IMG/VR virus record: IMGVR_UViG_3300035670_000549
Coordinates: 1 to 39,877 of that record
Direction: 5' to 3' (one strand)
DNA length: 39,877 nucleotides
DNA from: a virus
This document shows positions 6,699-14,266 of this stretch, one piece after another. A program made the translations under genes and the position numbers. Within the stretch, counting starts at the first letter, position 1; every line of letters begins with the position of its first letter. The notes below the pieces were generated by a model that saw only the letters and a list, made by a program, of their open reading frames with translations, made no database searches and was not told where the DNA came from.

Positions 6699-7489
6699 GT
6701 GAATCAAACAAACCGGCAGTAAAACCTACATTAAGGGGACTGCTCACCCAGGAAAATGTAAAACAAAAATTTCAGGAAATCCTGAAAGAAAACGCATCGG
6801 CATTTACGGCAAACCTTGCTGTAATGGTCAGCAATTCGGCAGCATTGAGTAAATGTGATCCGATCACAGTTATCAGCGCGGCAGTAGTCAGCGCAAGTCT
6901 TAACCTTCCGCTTGATCCGAATATGGGATTTGCCTATATCGTGCCATATGGAGATAAGGCTCAGTTCATGATCGGCTACAAGGGATTTGTTCAGCTTGCC
7001 ATGAGATCAGGCCAATACAAAACTTTAAACGTTACAGAAGTTTACGAAGGCGAACTTATCAGCCAAAACCGTATTACGGGCGAATATGAATTTGATTTTG
7101 CCGCAAAGAAATCCGATAAGATTATTGGATATGCCGGATATTTCAAACTCATTAATGGCTTTGAAAAAACCGATTATTGGCCAATCGAAACCATCGACAA
7201 ACACGGCAAACGCTTTTCTCAAACATACCGGAAAGGATTCGGACTGTGGAAGGATGACTTTAACAGCATGGCCAGAAAGACCGTTTTAAAGAACCTTTTA
7301 TCAAAGTGGGGTATCTTATCGGTTGAAATGCAAAACGCCGTTAAATACGATCAGGGAGTAGTCAGGGACATTGAAGATGGCGAAGTAGACTACGTAGATA
7401 ATGAAGATGTTCATATGCCGAAAATTTCAGAATCAGACTTCCTCGAAAAGCCGGAAGTGCGCAAACCGGAAGATAACAAATTACTGTAA
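6695..7489 (+). CDS. recT: RecT-family single-strand annealing protein, 264 aa
   Basis: This protein anneals complementary single strands during phage recombination, working on 3' tails made by an exonuclease. It shows the RecT pattern: an N-terminal helical region, then PITVISAAVVSASLNLPLDP, GFAYIVPYG, AQFMIGYKGFVQLAMRSGQY and NSMARKTVLKNLLSKW. The last 50 residues are acidic (VRDIEDGEVDYVDNEDV), as in other annealases that recruit single-strand binding partners. Length is typical of the family. The exonuclease at 7676 is the expected partner. Confidence 0.93.
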   Translation: MSESNKPAVKPTLRGLLTQENVKQKFQEILKENASAFTANLAVMVSNSAALSKCDPITVISAAVVSASLNLPLDPNMGFAYIVPYGDKAQFMIGYKGFVQLAMRSGQYKTLNVTEVYEGELISQNRITGEYEFDFAAKKSDKIIGYAGYFKLINGFEKTDYWPIETIDKHGKRFSQTYRKGFGLWKDDFNSMARKTVLKNLLSKWGILSVEMQNAVKYDQGVVRDIEDGEVDYVDNEDVHMPKISESDFLEKPEVRKPEDNKLL

Positions 7490-7508
7490 AATCTTTAAAA
7501 TTAAAATC

Positions 7509-7676
7509 ATGCTAATTAAAAACACAGACGTCAATGGTAATACGTTTTACACGAACGCATTTACGGGCAAAAAAGTAAGAATTCCGAGATTCCGCGGCAA
7601 ATATCAACGAAAACTGCCAAACTATGTTTATGGCACGTTTTTGAAACCATTTGTAATACATGATACAATTTCATAA
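7509..7676 (+). CDS. Small basic hypothetical protein between recT and exonuclease, 55 aa
   Basis: A 55-aa basic protein (start ATG 7509, after a 19-nt gap) that overlaps the exonuclease ATG by one base. It contains FTGKKVRIPRFRGKYQRKLP, a positively charged stretch suited to nucleic-acid contact. Its position inside the two-gene recombinase pair hints at an accessory role. There is no family evidence. Confidence 0.6.
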   Translation: MLIKNTDVNGNTFYTNAFTGKKVRIPRFRGKYQRKLPNYVYGTFLKPFVIHDTIS

Positions 7677-8293
7677 TGGAACAGCGAACTCACGAATGGC
7701 ATCAAGTTAGGGGCGGCAAGTTTACCGCCTCTAACATTCACCGGTTAATGGGAATCAAAGGACTTGGAAAAACCGGAGAAACGTATATCATGGAAAAAGT
7801 TGTCGAATCATTGGGCGTTGAAATTCCTTCTGTTCAAACCTACGTCATGCAATACGGTATCGAAATGGAGCCTTATGCGAAAGCATACTACGAAAGCGCG
7901 ATGGGATGCAAAATACAAGACGTTGCTTTTCAGATTGCAACATGGAATAAAGACGCGGGATGTTCGCCGGACGGATTGATAATCGGGCAAAATAAAGGTC
8001 TTGAAATTAAATGTCCTTACAATCCAGTTCATCATGTTGAAAATTTGCTGATCAAATCACAAGAAGACTTAAAGCAATTAAGAACGGAATATTACTGGCA
8101 AATACAAATGTCAATGGCAGTTTTTGATTTACCTGAATGGGATTTTGTTTCATATCATCCTGAGTTTTCCGGTACAAACCGGATGATGGCAGTTACGATA
8201 AAAGCAAATCCTTCCGACATTGAACTCATGAAACTGCGAATTTCGGAAGCGGTGAAAATTAAAAATGACATTTTAAAAAGGATACGGTTATGA
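7676..8293 (+). CDS. YqaJ/lambda-exonuclease-type recombination nuclease, 205 aa
   Basis: Predicted 5'-3' double-strand exonuclease that prepares substrates for RecT. PD-(D/E)XK core residues are visible: SPDG (D99) and LEIKCP (E110, K112). Upstream lie the conserved RGGKFTASNIHRLMG (12-26) and GIEMEPYAKAYYE (61-73), as in YqaJ domains. The QIQMSMAVF helix (about 142-150) matches the family's glutamine motif. Length is normal. It overlaps the downstream helicase by 4 nt. Confidence 0.9.
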   Translation: MEQRTHEWHQVRGGKFTASNIHRLMGIKGLGKTGETYIMEKVVESLGVEIPSVQTYVMQYGIEMEPYAKAYYESAMGCKIQDVAFQIATWNKDAGCSPDGLIIGQNKGLEIKCPYNPVHHVENLLIKSQEDLKQLRTEYYWQIQMSMAVFDLPEWDFVSYHPEFSGTNRMMAVTIKANPSDIELMKLRISEAVKIKNDILKRIRL

Positions 8294-9660
8294 ATGAATA
8301 CCAGGAATTTTTACAAACCAAACAGCATTCAAATATTGACTATGGGATACAAGCAAAATTTATTCCCGATGCAATGTTTGATTTTCAGAAATATGTTTCT
8401 GAATATGCGATTAAAAAAGGCAGATGTGCTGTATTTTTAGATACCGGACTTGGCAAAACAATTATAGAATTAACAACTGCTCAAAATTACGTAAAACATA
8501 CAAATAAACCTGTATTGATTATAACTCCGCTTGCGGTTGCAGATCAGCATTTAAAAGAAGCCCAAAAATTCGGAATAGAAGATGTTGAGCATACTAAAAA
8601 TGGCAAGTATTCAAAAAAGATTGTTTTGATTAATTATGAAAGACTGCATTATCTAAATCCGAATGATTTTGATTGTGTTATTCTTGATGAAAGTTCTATA
8701 CTTAAAAATTTCGATGGAGCAATCAAAAGTCAGGTGACTACATTTATGAAAAAAATAAAATACAGGTATTTATTCACCGCAACTCCTTCGCCAAATGATT
8801 TTATAGAACTTGGAACCAGTTCTGAGGCCTTGGGTTATTTGGGATATACTGATATGTTGACAAAGTTTTTTACAAACAATGAGGACACAATAAAGCCTCA
8901 AAATATTGGAACAAAATGGATATTAAAAGGACATGCTGAAACTAATTTTTTTAAATGGGTTTCGTCTTGGTCTATTTCAATGAGAAAACCTTCTGATCTC
9001 GGATTTGATGACACCAGATTTATTCTGCCTGAATTAATATTAAATTACCATCCTGTTAAGAATGAAAAGAACTTAGTTGTAAATGGCCAAATCCAATTAT
9101 TTAATCAAGTAGCCAGAAGATTGACAGAGGTAAGGGATGAACAAAAACAGACAATAAAATCAAGATGTGAAAAAGCGGTTGAATTAACAGAAGGACATAA
9201 AAAATCTGTTTATTGGTGCAATCTTAACAATGAAGGTGATCTATTGAACGAAATTGATAAAACCGCATATCAGATAAAGGGATCAATGAACATTGATAAA
9301 AAAGAGGAATTACTTTTGGCTTTTTTTAACGGAGAAATTGACAGGCTTATAACTAAGCCAAAAATGACAGCCTTCGGATTAAATTGGCAGCATTGTAATC
9401 ATACTGTTTATTTCCCTACTTTTAGCTATGAACAATACTATCAATCCATTAGAAGATTTTGGAGATTTGGCCAAACAAAGCCTGTTATTTGTGATCTTGT
9501 TTTTTCGGATGGTCAAAAAAGAGTATTGGATTCACTTTTGGCCAAAACAGAAAAAGCCAATGACCTTTTCACAAAATTAAACAGCAATTTACATTCTGAC
9601 TTTCAGTTAAATAAATCAGAATTTGATAAAAAAATTCAATTACCAAACTTTTTAAATTAA
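8290..9660 (+). CDS. SNF2-type DEAD/DEAH helicase, 456 aa
   Basis: Superfamily 2 ATPase of the compact phage SNF2 type. Visible motifs: Walker A DTGLGKT (51-57), Ia PVLIITPLAV (74-83), Walker B LDESS (132-136), motif III TATPSPND (163-170), and motif VI QSIRRFWRFGQ (385-395) with its arginine fingers. It should translocate on double-stranded DNA, remodelling protein-DNA complexes or helping replication. A DNA methyltransferase follows 5 nt downstream. I see no nuclease or reader domain. Confidence 0.9.
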   Translation: MNEYQEFLQTKQHSNIDYGIQAKFIPDAMFDFQKYVSEYAIKKGRCAVFLDTGLGKTIIELTTAQNYVKHTNKPVLIITPLAVADQHLKEAQKFGIEDVEHTKNGKYSKKIVLINYERLHYLNPNDFDCVILDESSILKNFDGAIKSQVTTFMKKIKYRYLFTATPSPNDFIELGTSSEALGYLGYTDMLTKFFTNNEDTIKPQNIGTKWILKGHAETNFFKWVSSWSISMRKPSDLGFDDTRFILPELILNYHPVKNEKNLVVNGQIQLFNQVARRLTEVRDEQKQTIKSRCEKAVELTEGHKKSVYWCNLNNEGDLLNEIDKTAYQIKGSMNIDKKEELLLAFFNGEIDRLITKPKMTAFGLNWQHCNHTVYFPTFSYEQYYQSIRRFWRFGQTKPVICDLVFSDGQKRVLDSLLAKTEKANDLFTKLNSNLHSDFQLNKSEFDKKIQLPNFLN

Positions 9661-9665
9661 AACAA

Positions 9666-10649
9666 ATGATTAAAAACCAAGTTATCACTGAAGATTATGC
9701 AATTTACGAAAGTGATTGTATGTATGTTTTGCCAACATTAAAAGATGAATCTATTGATCTTTCCGTATATTCTCCGCCGTTTGCAGGATTGTATAATTAT
9801 TCAAGTTCTGAGAATGATTTTTCAAACTGCGAAACAAAGGAACAGTTTTTAAAACAGTATGAATTTTTGATAAAAGAAGTTTCAAGGGTTACAAAACCTG
9901 GGAGAATTACGGCAGTTCATTGTACGGATGTAATGGATTCAAAAACTGGGCATCTTTGGGATTTTCCTCACGAAATAATTAAATTACATGAAAAGTATGG
10001 ATTTAAATATCGAAACAGAATTACCATATGGAAGGAACCTTTAAAGGTAAGAATGAGAACAATGGTTCGTAGTTTAATGCACAAATTAATCGTAGAGGAT
10101 TCGACAGAATGCTTTACTGCAATGCCTGATTATATTTTAATATTTAAGAAAAAAGGTGAAAATGCAATTCCGGTTGAACATCCTTATGGATTACAATATT
10201 ATGCCGGAGCAAGACCGTTTACACCTGAACATGAAGAAACATACGGAAACTATTCTGATTTCCGTAAAAAATGGATTGGATTTTCAGGGGATCAGAGAGA
10301 AAACAAATTAAGTCATTTGACTTGGCAAAGATATGCCTCGGCTGTTTGGGATGACATTAGAATTGATGAGGTTCTGCAATATAAAGAAAGCAAAGATGAA
10401 GATGATGAAAAACACGTACACCCTTTACAACTTGATGTTATTGATAGAATTGTTGAACTTTATTCAAATCCTGGGGAAATTGTTTTAACTCCATTTATGG
10501 GAGTTGGATCTGAGGTTTACAGTCCGGTTTCGATGGGAAGAAAAGCAATAGGAATAGAATTAAAAGAAAGCTATTTTAGGCAAGCTGTAAAAAACCTGAA
10601 AGATGTAAAATTAAGATTTGCAGTTGACACACAACAAAAACTATTTTGA
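9666..10649 (+). CDS. Beta-class-like DNA (N4-C/N6-A) methyltransferase, 327 aa
   Basis: S-adenosylmethionine-dependent DNA amino-methyltransferase. The catalytic motif IV is SPPF (residues 36-39) near the N-terminus. The SAM-binding FMGVGS (277-282) followed by GRKAIGIEL is near the C-terminus; this order defines the beta class. SPPF is more often linked to N4-cytosine than N6-adenine methylation, though residue identity alone is not decisive. The insert between the motifs is the target-recognition region. No restriction endonuclease adjoins it, so it is likely a solitary phage methylase that protects phage DNA. Confidence 0.88.
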   Translation: MIKNQVITEDYAIYESDCMYVLPTLKDESIDLSVYSPPFAGLYNYSSSENDFSNCETKEQFLKQYEFLIKEVSRVTKPGRITAVHCTDVMDSKTGHLWDFPHEIIKLHEKYGFKYRNRITIWKEPLKVRMRTMVRSLMHKLIVEDSTECFTAMPDYILIFKKKGENAIPVEHPYGLQYYAGARPFTPEHEETYGNYSDFRKKWIGFSGDQRENKLSHLTWQRYASAVWDDIRIDEVLQYKESKDEDDEKHVHPLQLDVIDRIVELYSNPGEIVLTPFMGVGSEVYSPVSMGRKAIGIELKESYFRQAVKNLKDVKLRFAVDTQQKLF

Positions 10650-10650
10650 C

Positions 10651-10911
10651 ATGGATATAAAAGAACTCACAGAAAGAAACTACGCGGCAACTGTAAGACG
10701 TGAATTGATCAGCGACAAAACAAAATTCAGGGATTTTTCGCTTAAAATATTGGAGGAATATGCTGAAATCGTTGAAGCGAGATATTCAAAAAAAATGGGA
10801 GAGGAAATCGCTGATCTGATAATTGTCGGATTTTGTATGGCAAAACATTATGAGATCGACATTCAAAAGGAACTTGACAAAAAAACATTATTTAACGAAA
10901 AACGACCATGA
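10651..10911 (+). CDS. MazG-like nucleotide pyrophosphohydrolase-type protein, 86 aa
   Basis: Compact all-helical MazG-like protein. The metal-binding acidic pattern is visible as LEEYAEIVE (about 34-42) and GEEIADLIIVG (50-60), followed by HYEIDIQKELDKKTLFNEKRP. That last stretch matches the family ending in which a hydrophobic helix leads to a KxxxNExR motif. MazG relatives hydrolyse nucleoside triphosphates or (p)ppGpp-like alarmones. Phages use them to adjust host nucleotide pools. I start at ATG 10651, just after the methylase stop; an upstream extension overlaps the methylase. It overlaps the next gene by 4 nt. Confidence 0.78.
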   Translation: MDIKELTERNYAATVRRELISDKTKFRDFSLKILEEYAEIVEARYSKKMGEEIADLIIVGFCMAKHYEIDIQKELDKKTLFNEKRP

Positions 10912-11423
10912 ACAGAAACGTAATACACCGCGTTGAAGTGGAAAAAACGCAGCACAAAATACCGGAAATCGGTAACGTAGTTTTTGAATTATCCACTATC
11001 GGAAGTGATTCAACGTTGACATTGAAACTGCCGGATTTTGAATTTTCGCATATCCTGGTTACCGGAGAAAAAGCCCGTGAAAAGATGAACGAAATTATGG
11101 GAGCCACAACTGAACTTCATTGGATCGTGGCTGACATCGCCGCTGAATCATGCCTTATTCCTACAAATGATCTGATGAAAAAAACCAATAAAGCGGAAAT
11201 TGTCTTTGCCCGATACATGGCTTCATGGTATTTGTACAACTATTGCCAATACAATTTTCACGGAATCGGAAAAATCTTTGGGAAAGATCACAGCACAATT
11301 TTACACGGTGTGAAGTTAATAAATCGTGGATATGAAGATGAGAAATTCTTTCAGCCTCACGAGCGAAACTACATGAAAAGATTTTTGCACTTACTGGAGG
11401 TCAACAATCTCAAAGTGAATTAA
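10908..11423 (+). CDS. DnaA domain IV-like DNA-binding protein, 171 aa
   Basis: The C-terminal half carries the DnaA domain IV pattern: AEIVFARYMASWYLYNY (about 97-112), then FHGIGKIFGKDHSTILHGV (118-135). The latter corresponds to the DnaA signature (IG..FG.RDHSTV.HA) that reads DnaA boxes. The ATPase domain III is absent. Residues 1-90 are unrelated and begin with beta-like sequence. The protein could bind DnaA boxes at the phage origin, or compete with host DnaA. It ends the recombination/replication transcript just before the RNA locus at 11441. Confidence 0.8.
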   Translation: MNRNVIHRVEVEKTQHKIPEIGNVVFELSTIGSDSTLTLKLPDFEFSHILVTGEKAREKMNEIMGATTELHWIVADIAAESCLIPTNDLMKKTNKAEIVFARYMASWYLYNYCQYNFHGIGKIFGKDHSTILHGVKLINRGYEDEKFFQPHERNYMKRFLHLLEVNNLKVN

Positions 11424-11429
11424 TTTTTG

Positions 11430-11437
11430 TATCTTTG
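11430..11437 (+). promoter_or_regulatory. Bacteroidota -7 box (TATCTTTG) for the RNA locus
   Basis: TATCTTTG matches TAnnTTTG exactly and lies 7 nt after the stop of the DnaA-like gene. I find no good TTTG at the -33 position, so the promoter may be weak or activator-dependent. A start a few bases downstream would place the 12-bp stem arm (11441-11452) at the very 5' end of the RNA. Confidence 0.6.
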
Positions 11438-11440
11438 TAG

Positions 11441-11546
11441 TGCTACGATAAATCGAATTACAATGATTTTAATTTAACAACATAGAGCAGGCTCCGGGGA
11501 ATATTCCACTTTCGGTTTATTGTAGCAACCCCGGAGTTTTGCTTTT
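11441..11546 (+). ncRNA. Candidate pseudoknotted small RNA or 5' leader
   Basis: Two long complementary pairs interlock. Arm A 11441-11452 (TGCTACGATAAA) pairs with 11516-11527 (TTTATTGTAGCA), 12 bp with one G-U. Arm B 11492-11499 (CTCCGGGG) pairs with 11529-11536 (CCCCGGAG), 8 perfect bp. The order A, B, A', B' is that of an H-type pseudoknot with only one base between A' and B'. TTTTGCTTTT follows B', so B/B' may also act as a terminator. No gene fits here. It could be a free small RNA, or a leader controlling 11585 and the replication genes. Confidence 0.6.
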
Positions 11547-11584
11547 AAAATTTTACTAATTTTTAAATAAAATTAGAACAGATT

Positions 11585-11782
11585 ATGGGAACAAAATTAG
11601 TTTTTGAAAGTACACAAGAAGGTGTTTCTTATTCCGAATTATCATGCTTTGCGACAGGTGATAATGAATTATATATGGAAATTACTTCTGAAAATGATTA
11701 TCCACAATGGATTACATTAGATCGCGAAACCGCTATTAAGTTAGTCAAAAAACTTAAAACTGAAATATCAAAATTAACCTAA
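11585..11782 (+). CDS. Small hypothetical protein, 65 aa
   Basis: The first gene after the RNA locus. The product is a small beta protein followed by a helix (WITLDRETAIKLVKKLKTEI), a composition seen in many small phage proteins of unknown role. It starts 39 nt after the T-run that follows the CCCCGGAG arm, so its expression may depend on readthrough of that structure. Confidence 0.65.
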   Translation: MGTKLVFESTQEGVSYSELSCFATGDNELYMEITSENDYPQWITLDRETAIKLVKKLKTEISKLT

Positions 11783-11794
11783 TGAATTACCGTT

Positions 11795-12538
11795 ATGAAA
11801 GTATTATCAAACGGTTGGATCAAAATTCACAGGTCAATTTTGGATCACTGGATATGGCAGGATGAAAAATATTCCCGATGGTGGATAACATTGCTTTTAT
11901 CCGTAAATCATTCTGATGCTAAATTTATGGTCGGTGATGAAATATACATGTGTAAATCAGGTGAAAGTTTCAGGTCATTGGATGAGTGGGCAAGGCTTTT
12001 CGGATGCTCAAAAAAGACAGTTGTAAAATTTTTCACAACACTCAAAAAAGACTCGATGATAAACACGAAAATATTGGGAAATGGAAACCGAAGGAAACAC
12101 CTGTTATCAGTAGAAAATTGGCTTAAATACCAGCACGTGGAAACCGAAAAAGGAACGAAACGGAAACCGAAAAGGGAACCGCAAGGAAACCCGAATCTAC
12201 CCCCTAACAATAATGAAGAAGAAATACTTCGTATAAGAATGAAGAGAATAGGCGAATGGGATTTTTCTTTTTTGGAAGATGATTTTAAAATATTTTTAGA
12301 TTGGCTTGAATACAAAAAAGACAGAAAAGAAAGTTACAAATCACAGCGATCAATTCAAATTGCCTACAAAAAAATGAAAGAACTTTCTGGAAACAATAGT
12401 GAGATAGCAAAAAAAATTGTTGAACAAAGTATGGCTAACAATTATGCCGGACTTTTTGAATTTAAACAAAATGGAAAAAATAGCACAAATCATGAGCCGG
12501 AGGAATTCTTTGATAACTCAAGGTTCAAATGGCATTAA
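11795..12538 (+). CDS. Replisome organiser-like protein with N-terminal winged helix, 247 aa
   Basis: The N-terminus (GWIKIHRSILDHWIWQDEKY, then SRWWITLLLSVNHSD) and the following GSFRSLDEWARLFGCSKKTVVKFFTTL-like winged helix (about 50-75) match phage replication initiators of the DnaD/replisome-organiser type. A basic linker (GTKRKPKREPQGNPNLPP, about 117-134) leads to a helical C-terminal domain. It should bind the phage origin and recruit host helicase through the DnaC-like ATPase that overlaps its 3' end. A basic, Asn/Pro-rich linker is usual for these proteins. Confidence 0.75.
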   Translation: MKVLSNGWIKIHRSILDHWIWQDEKYSRWWITLLLSVNHSDAKFMVGDEIYMCKSGESFRSLDEWARLFGCSKKTVVKFFTTLKKDSMINTKILGNGNRRKHLLSVENWLKYQHVETEKGTKRKPKREPQGNPNLPPNNNEEEILRIRMKRIGEWDFSFLEDDFKIFLDWLEYKKDRKESYKSQRSIQIAYKKMKELSGNNSEIAKKIVEQSMANNYAGLFEFKQNGKNSTNHEPEEFFDNSRFKWH

Positions 12539-13139
12539 AAACCTTTGTGATTTTTCGCACGAAAACGAAAAAAAAATAAAGGAAAAATTCATGGAAATCG
12601 GAAAGAATATTGTCGGAAGTAATTTTCAAATAAGAAAAGAAACCCGCGAAATTTTGACCAATATCCTGAAATATTTTACTGGAAACGAAAATGAATATAA
12701 ACTTAGCAAGGGGATTTATTTGTATGGATCTTACGGGGTTGGAAAAACTATGACCATGAAAATAATACAAAGGTTACTTGCTGAAATGTTTCCTTTTTCG
12801 CCAAACGGTTTTCAAATTACAAGCGTTGAGCAAATCATTGATGTTTTCAAAACCGATGGATCAACTGATTATTTTGGATACCGCAAAGAATCAAAGCCGC
12901 TTAATATTTGCATAAACGAATTTGGTAAAAAGATGAATGAAAAGATTTACGGAACGGAGGCTGACTTTGTTGTAAATTCTTTGTTCATGGTCAGATACGA
13001 ATTATTTCAGCTTGGATATTTGACACACGTAACATCAAATTACAAGCCTGAACAAATTAAAGTTGAGCCTATCATCAAAGACCGGATGGTCGAAATGTTT
13101 AATTTTATTGAGATTAAAGGAACATCTTTCAGGGAATGA
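12471..13139 (+). CDS. DnaC-like helicase-loader ATPase, 222 aa
   Basis: AAA+ ATPase of the DnaC/phage P-loop type. Walker A is GSYGVGKT (86-93, with the start used here), preceded by the typical KGIYLYG strand. The Walker B-like strand is NICINEFGKK (146-154), with NE where DD/DE is usual. A sensor-like THVTSNYKPEQI is followed by IKDRMVEMFNFIEI with an arginine in the finger position. It probably loads host DnaB. Start is uncertain: ATG 12471 (used), ATG 12492, or TTG 12510 preceded by GGAGG at 12499-12503. Confidence 0.8.
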   Translation: MEKIAQIMSRRNSLITQGSNGIKNLCDFSHENEKKIKEKFMEIGKNIVGSNFQIRKETREILTNILKYFTGNENEYKLSKGIYLYGSYGVGKTMTMKIIQRLLAEMFPFSPNGFQITSVEQIIDVFKTDGSTDYFGYRKESKPLNICINEFGKKMNEKIYGTEADFVVNSLFMVRYELFQLGYLTHVTSNYKPEQIKVEPIIKDRMVEMFNFIEIKGTSFRE

Positions 13140-13250
13140 AAAACCAAACGATTTACCTTTCTGAGCTACACTGATGCGCAAAATTTAAACGATCTATGAA
13201 AAGTTAATACAACACCACTTAAGTAAAATAATTGATTAAAACGGCTTAAA

Positions 13251-13430
13251 ATGAAAATCAAAAACATTGAAACACTAAAAGAGCTAAAAGATTGTCATAA
13301 GATGGCAGTCAAGCTGACAGACGATGAACCGGATTACACAGTTTCGGGGATTTGCGAAACATGGAACAGCTACTCATTTCGGATATTCAACAAACGAGAA
13401 ACTTTGATATTTTTTGAATGTCAAAAATGA
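13251..13430 (+). CDS. Small hypothetical protein, 59 aa
   Basis: A 59-aa open frame in the interval between the replication and packaging genes, beginning MKIKNIETLKELKDCHKMAV. A charged N-terminal helix is followed by strand-like sequence (YTVSGICETWNSYSFRIF). The 111 bases before it (13140-13250) hold nothing I can name. Moderate support from length, ATG after an A-rich leader, and codon use like its neighbours. Confidence 0.55.
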   Translation: MKIKNIETLKELKDCHKMAVKLTDDEPDYTVSGICETWNSYSFRIFNKRETLIFFECQK

Positions 13431-13479
13431 TTAACATAGAAACTTTCTATAAAGATTTTCATATCATAGATTTTATCTA

Positions 13480-13487
13480 TAAATTTG
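13480..13487 (+). promoter_or_regulatory. Possible -7 box (TAAATTTG) before the packaging genes
   Basis: TAAATTTG fits TAnnTTTG and lies in a non-coding gap 5 nt before the ATG at 13492. No TTTG is seen at -33. So short a leader would give a nearly leaderless message. Weak call. Confidence 0.3.
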
Positions 13488-13491
13488 TGGT

Positions 13492-13608
13492 ATGGAAATC
13501 TTATCAAACTATATCGTGTTGGAATCGTTTGACTGGCTTTGTTATCCGGCCAAACTTTGCAACATCGAATTTGTAGTTTGTATGATGCCCTGGTATATGA
13601 GCAACTAA
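13492..13608 (+). CDS. Short upstream open frame, 38 aa
   Basis: This frame begins MEILSNYIVLESFDWLCYPA and ends in TAA that shares its last A with the ATG of the nuclease gene (TAATG). It may be a real micro-protein or a leader peptide that couples translation into the nuclease. Hydrophobic and Cys-rich (WLCYPAKLCNIEFVVCMMPW). No family. Confidence 0.4.
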   Translation: MEILSNYIVLESFDWLCYPAKLCNIEFVVCMMPWYMSN

Positions 13609-13904
13609 TGATAGAGCAAGTCATATCGAAATACACAGGCGAAAACTTCGTTAAGGAATATCGCTTTCACGGGACACGAAAATTCCGGTTTGATCTTGCT
13701 TGCGTTGAACGAAAACTTGCAATTGAAATTGAAGGAGGTATTTTCACTCAAGGCCGACACACCAGAGGAAAAGGGTATCTCAACGACATGGAAAAGTACA
13801 ATCTTGCAACGGAAAACGGATGGTCGATACTTCGCTATTCACCAATGCAAATACTGAAAACAGAAACACTTGAACAGATAAAACGAACATTGAAACATAG
13901 ATAA
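13608..13904 (+). CDS. VSR/DUF559-like PD-(D/E)XK endonuclease, 98 aa
   Basis: Compact nuclease fold resembling VSR/DUF559: RKFRFDLACVERKLAIEIEGG (about 24-44) gives D29 and E40-x-E42 as the metal site. YLNDMEKYNLATENGWSILRY (58-77) is the conserved helix-strand with the D..K..N..GW..LR pattern. It probably nicks or resolves branched DNA before packaging. It directly precedes terminase and touches it by one base. ATG 13608 is chosen over a longer frame from 13539, because the extension overlaps the upstream small frame and lies outside the fold. Confidence 0.75.
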   Translation: MIEQVISKYTGENFVKEYRFHGTRKFRFDLACVERKLAIEIEGGIFTQGRHTRGKGYLNDMEKYNLATENGWSILRYSPMQILKTETLEQIKRTLKHR

Positions 13905-14266
13905 TGGCTTATGATACTGACAAATTATTTGAACAGGCAAAAGAGATAGTTTCGTCTAATAGTAATATCTATTTTGTTGAAGATTTAGTGGGATATTTAC
14001 CATGTTCAAAGCCTACCTTTTACGATCATTTTCCTATAAATTCTGACAGATTTAACGAACTAAGGGATTTAATCGAAAACAATAAAATAAAGAAAAAAAT
14101 AATAATCAGGGACAAGTTAGGACAAAGCGAAAAAGCCGCTGAATTATTGGCATTGTATAGATTAATTTGCACACCAGAGGAACGGCAAATGCTTAATCAA
14201 CAATACATGGAACACTCAGGATCAGTTCAGCATAAAGTAATACGACCTACGCGCGATGGATCTTGA
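13904..14266 (+). CDS. terS: Terminase small subunit, 120 aa
   Basis: DNA-recognition subunit of the packaging motor. An N-terminal helix-turn-helix is visible (VEDLVGYLPCSKPTFYDHFP, about 25-44). Then comes a charged helical oligomerisation region (ELRDLIENNKIKKKIIIRDK) and GQSEKAAELLALYRLICTPEE, a small-terminase-type core. The order nuclease, TerS, TerL and the 11-nt overlap with TerL support the call. Its target (cos or pac) is not identifiable here. Confidence 0.8.
   Translation: MAYDTDKLFEQAKEIVSSNSNIYFVEDLVGYLPCSKPTFYDHFPINSDRFNELRDLIENNKIKKKIIIRDKLGQSEKAAELLALYRLICTPEERQMLNQQYMEHSGSVQHKVIRPTRDGS

Noticed and set aside
11908-12315. Minus-strand open frame of 135 codons
   Set aside because: It is the antisense of the replisome-organiser gene and has Ser/Phe/Leu-rich shadow composition. 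The + frame has a recognisable winged-helix pattern.
13539-13607. Longer N-terminus for the VSR-like nuclease
   Set aside because: The added 23 residues overlap another frame and lie outside the nuclease fold. TAATG coupling at 13608 is the better start.
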